Source: Pseudanabaenaceae cyanobacterium MP8IB2.15
GTDB lineage: Bacteria; Cyanobacteriota; Cyanobacteriia; Pseudanabaenales; Pseudanabaenaceae
Assembly: GCA_030248825.1 (NCBI GenBank)
Contig: JARCMB010000130.1
Coordinates: 1 to 5,264 of the forward strand
Length of the DNA: 5,264 bases
Reading direction: 5' to 3'
Shown piece after piece: positions 4,895 to 5,264 of this stretch. The notes below the pieces were generated by a model. The model was not told the origin of the DNA. It did not search any database and saw nothing but the letters and a program-made list of their open reading frames with translations. Position 1 is the stretch's first letter; each line of letters begins with the position of its first letter. The translations under genes and the position numbers were made by a program.

Positions 4895-5264
4895 CTAACT
4901 TACAATCTGACCAATAATATTAACAATTTTAGCAATGCTATCCTCTCGGCTGCTATCGGTCATTCGTGCTATATACTGCTGTCGATGTTGCCACAGATCG
5001 AGAATCCGATCGTGTAATCGATCGACTGTTAGCTCTTCTTCTGGTAGCACCGCACTATAGCCTGCTTTCTGAAATGATTGAGCATTCAGGATCTGATCGC
5101 CTCGGCTGGCAGCTTTTGACAGGGGAATTAACAGGTGAGGTTTGCGTAGTGCCAAGAGTTCAAAGATCGAATTTGCCCCCGATCGAGAAACAACTAAATC
5201 GGCGATCGAAAAAATATCAGCTAACTCTGCGCCTAAATATTCAAACTGCTTGTAGTTTTTGGTT
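4895..5264 (-). CDS. murG: MurG glycosyltransferase, C-terminal part (partial)
   Basis: The frame enters from the right edge and gives 122 residues before TAG at 4895-4897. It belongs to the UDP-GlcNAc:undecaprenyl-PP-MurNAc-pentapeptide GlcNAc transferase, which makes lipid II on the cytoplasmic face of the membrane for peptidoglycan. The visible part is the C-terminal, UDP-GlcNAc-binding half-domain (GT-B fold, GT28). It shows YKQFEYLGAELADIFSIAD, then the sugar-nucleotide signature LVVSRSGANSIFELLALRK, then PHLLIPLSKAASRGDQILN, then the closing helices. The ASRGDQ.LNA.SF form, in place of HQ..NA of proteobacterial MurG, matches the MurG subgroup I recall from Bacillus. A TTG at 5155 is internal and not the start. 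The N-terminal domain and the true start lie outside the window. The gene probably heads the minus-strand unit with the 422-residue gene. Confidence 0.93.
   Translation of the reverse strand, partial: TKNYKQFEYLGAELADIFSIADLVVSRSGANSIFELLALRKPHLLIPLSKAASRGDQILNAQSFQKAGYSAVLPEEELTVDRLHDRILDLWQHRQQYIARMTDSSREDSIAKIVNIIGQIVS

Overview
The window is cyanobacterial. The palindrome CGATCG occurs about 38 times by hand count, where roughly one is expected by chance. Three of these are full HIP1 octamers (GCGATCGC at 1414-1421, 2647-2654 and 3836-3843). The MurG, RsmD and antitoxin sequences also read like cyanobacterial family members. I cannot name the genus.

Layout, left to right. A toxin-antitoxin pair enters at the left edge: the last 24 codons of a probable antitoxin overlap by 4 nt the GTG start of an intact PIN-domain (VapC-type) toxin, 73-501 (+). 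Converging on it is rsmD, 542-1108 (-), the 16S rRNA m2G966 methyltransferase. An 86-bp divergent spacer separates rsmD from a 650-residue membrane protein at 1195-3147 (+). This protein has the fold of a P2-type (PacL/SERCA-like) cation ATPase but has lost the phosphorylation motif, the nucleotide-binding domain, the GDGxND motif, the hinge lysine, an intact TGES and the ion-binding residues of M4-M6. It is the most unusual object in the window: an uninterrupted P-type ATPase pseudoenzyme.

The right half is on the minus strand and probably forms one transcription unit, read right to left. It holds the C-terminal part of murG (4895-5264, running off the edge), then a 422-residue cyanobacterial hypothetical protein (3562-4830). 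That protein has an N-terminal conserved-looking module, a middle domain and a long acidic, repeat-bearing tail. Next is a MazE/AbrB-type antitoxin gene broken by a frameshift in a G run (3254-3506). A 47-codon frame follows (3097-3240) that may be a scrap of its MazF-type toxin. The window therefore carries one apparently intact toxin-antitoxin locus and one decaying one.

The housekeeping genes (rsmD for ribosome maturation, murG for peptidoglycan lipid II synthesis) have no evident functional link to the others. No tRNA, rRNA, CRISPR array, insertion sequence or convincing hairpin terminator was seen. No gene-free stretch exceeds 300 bp.
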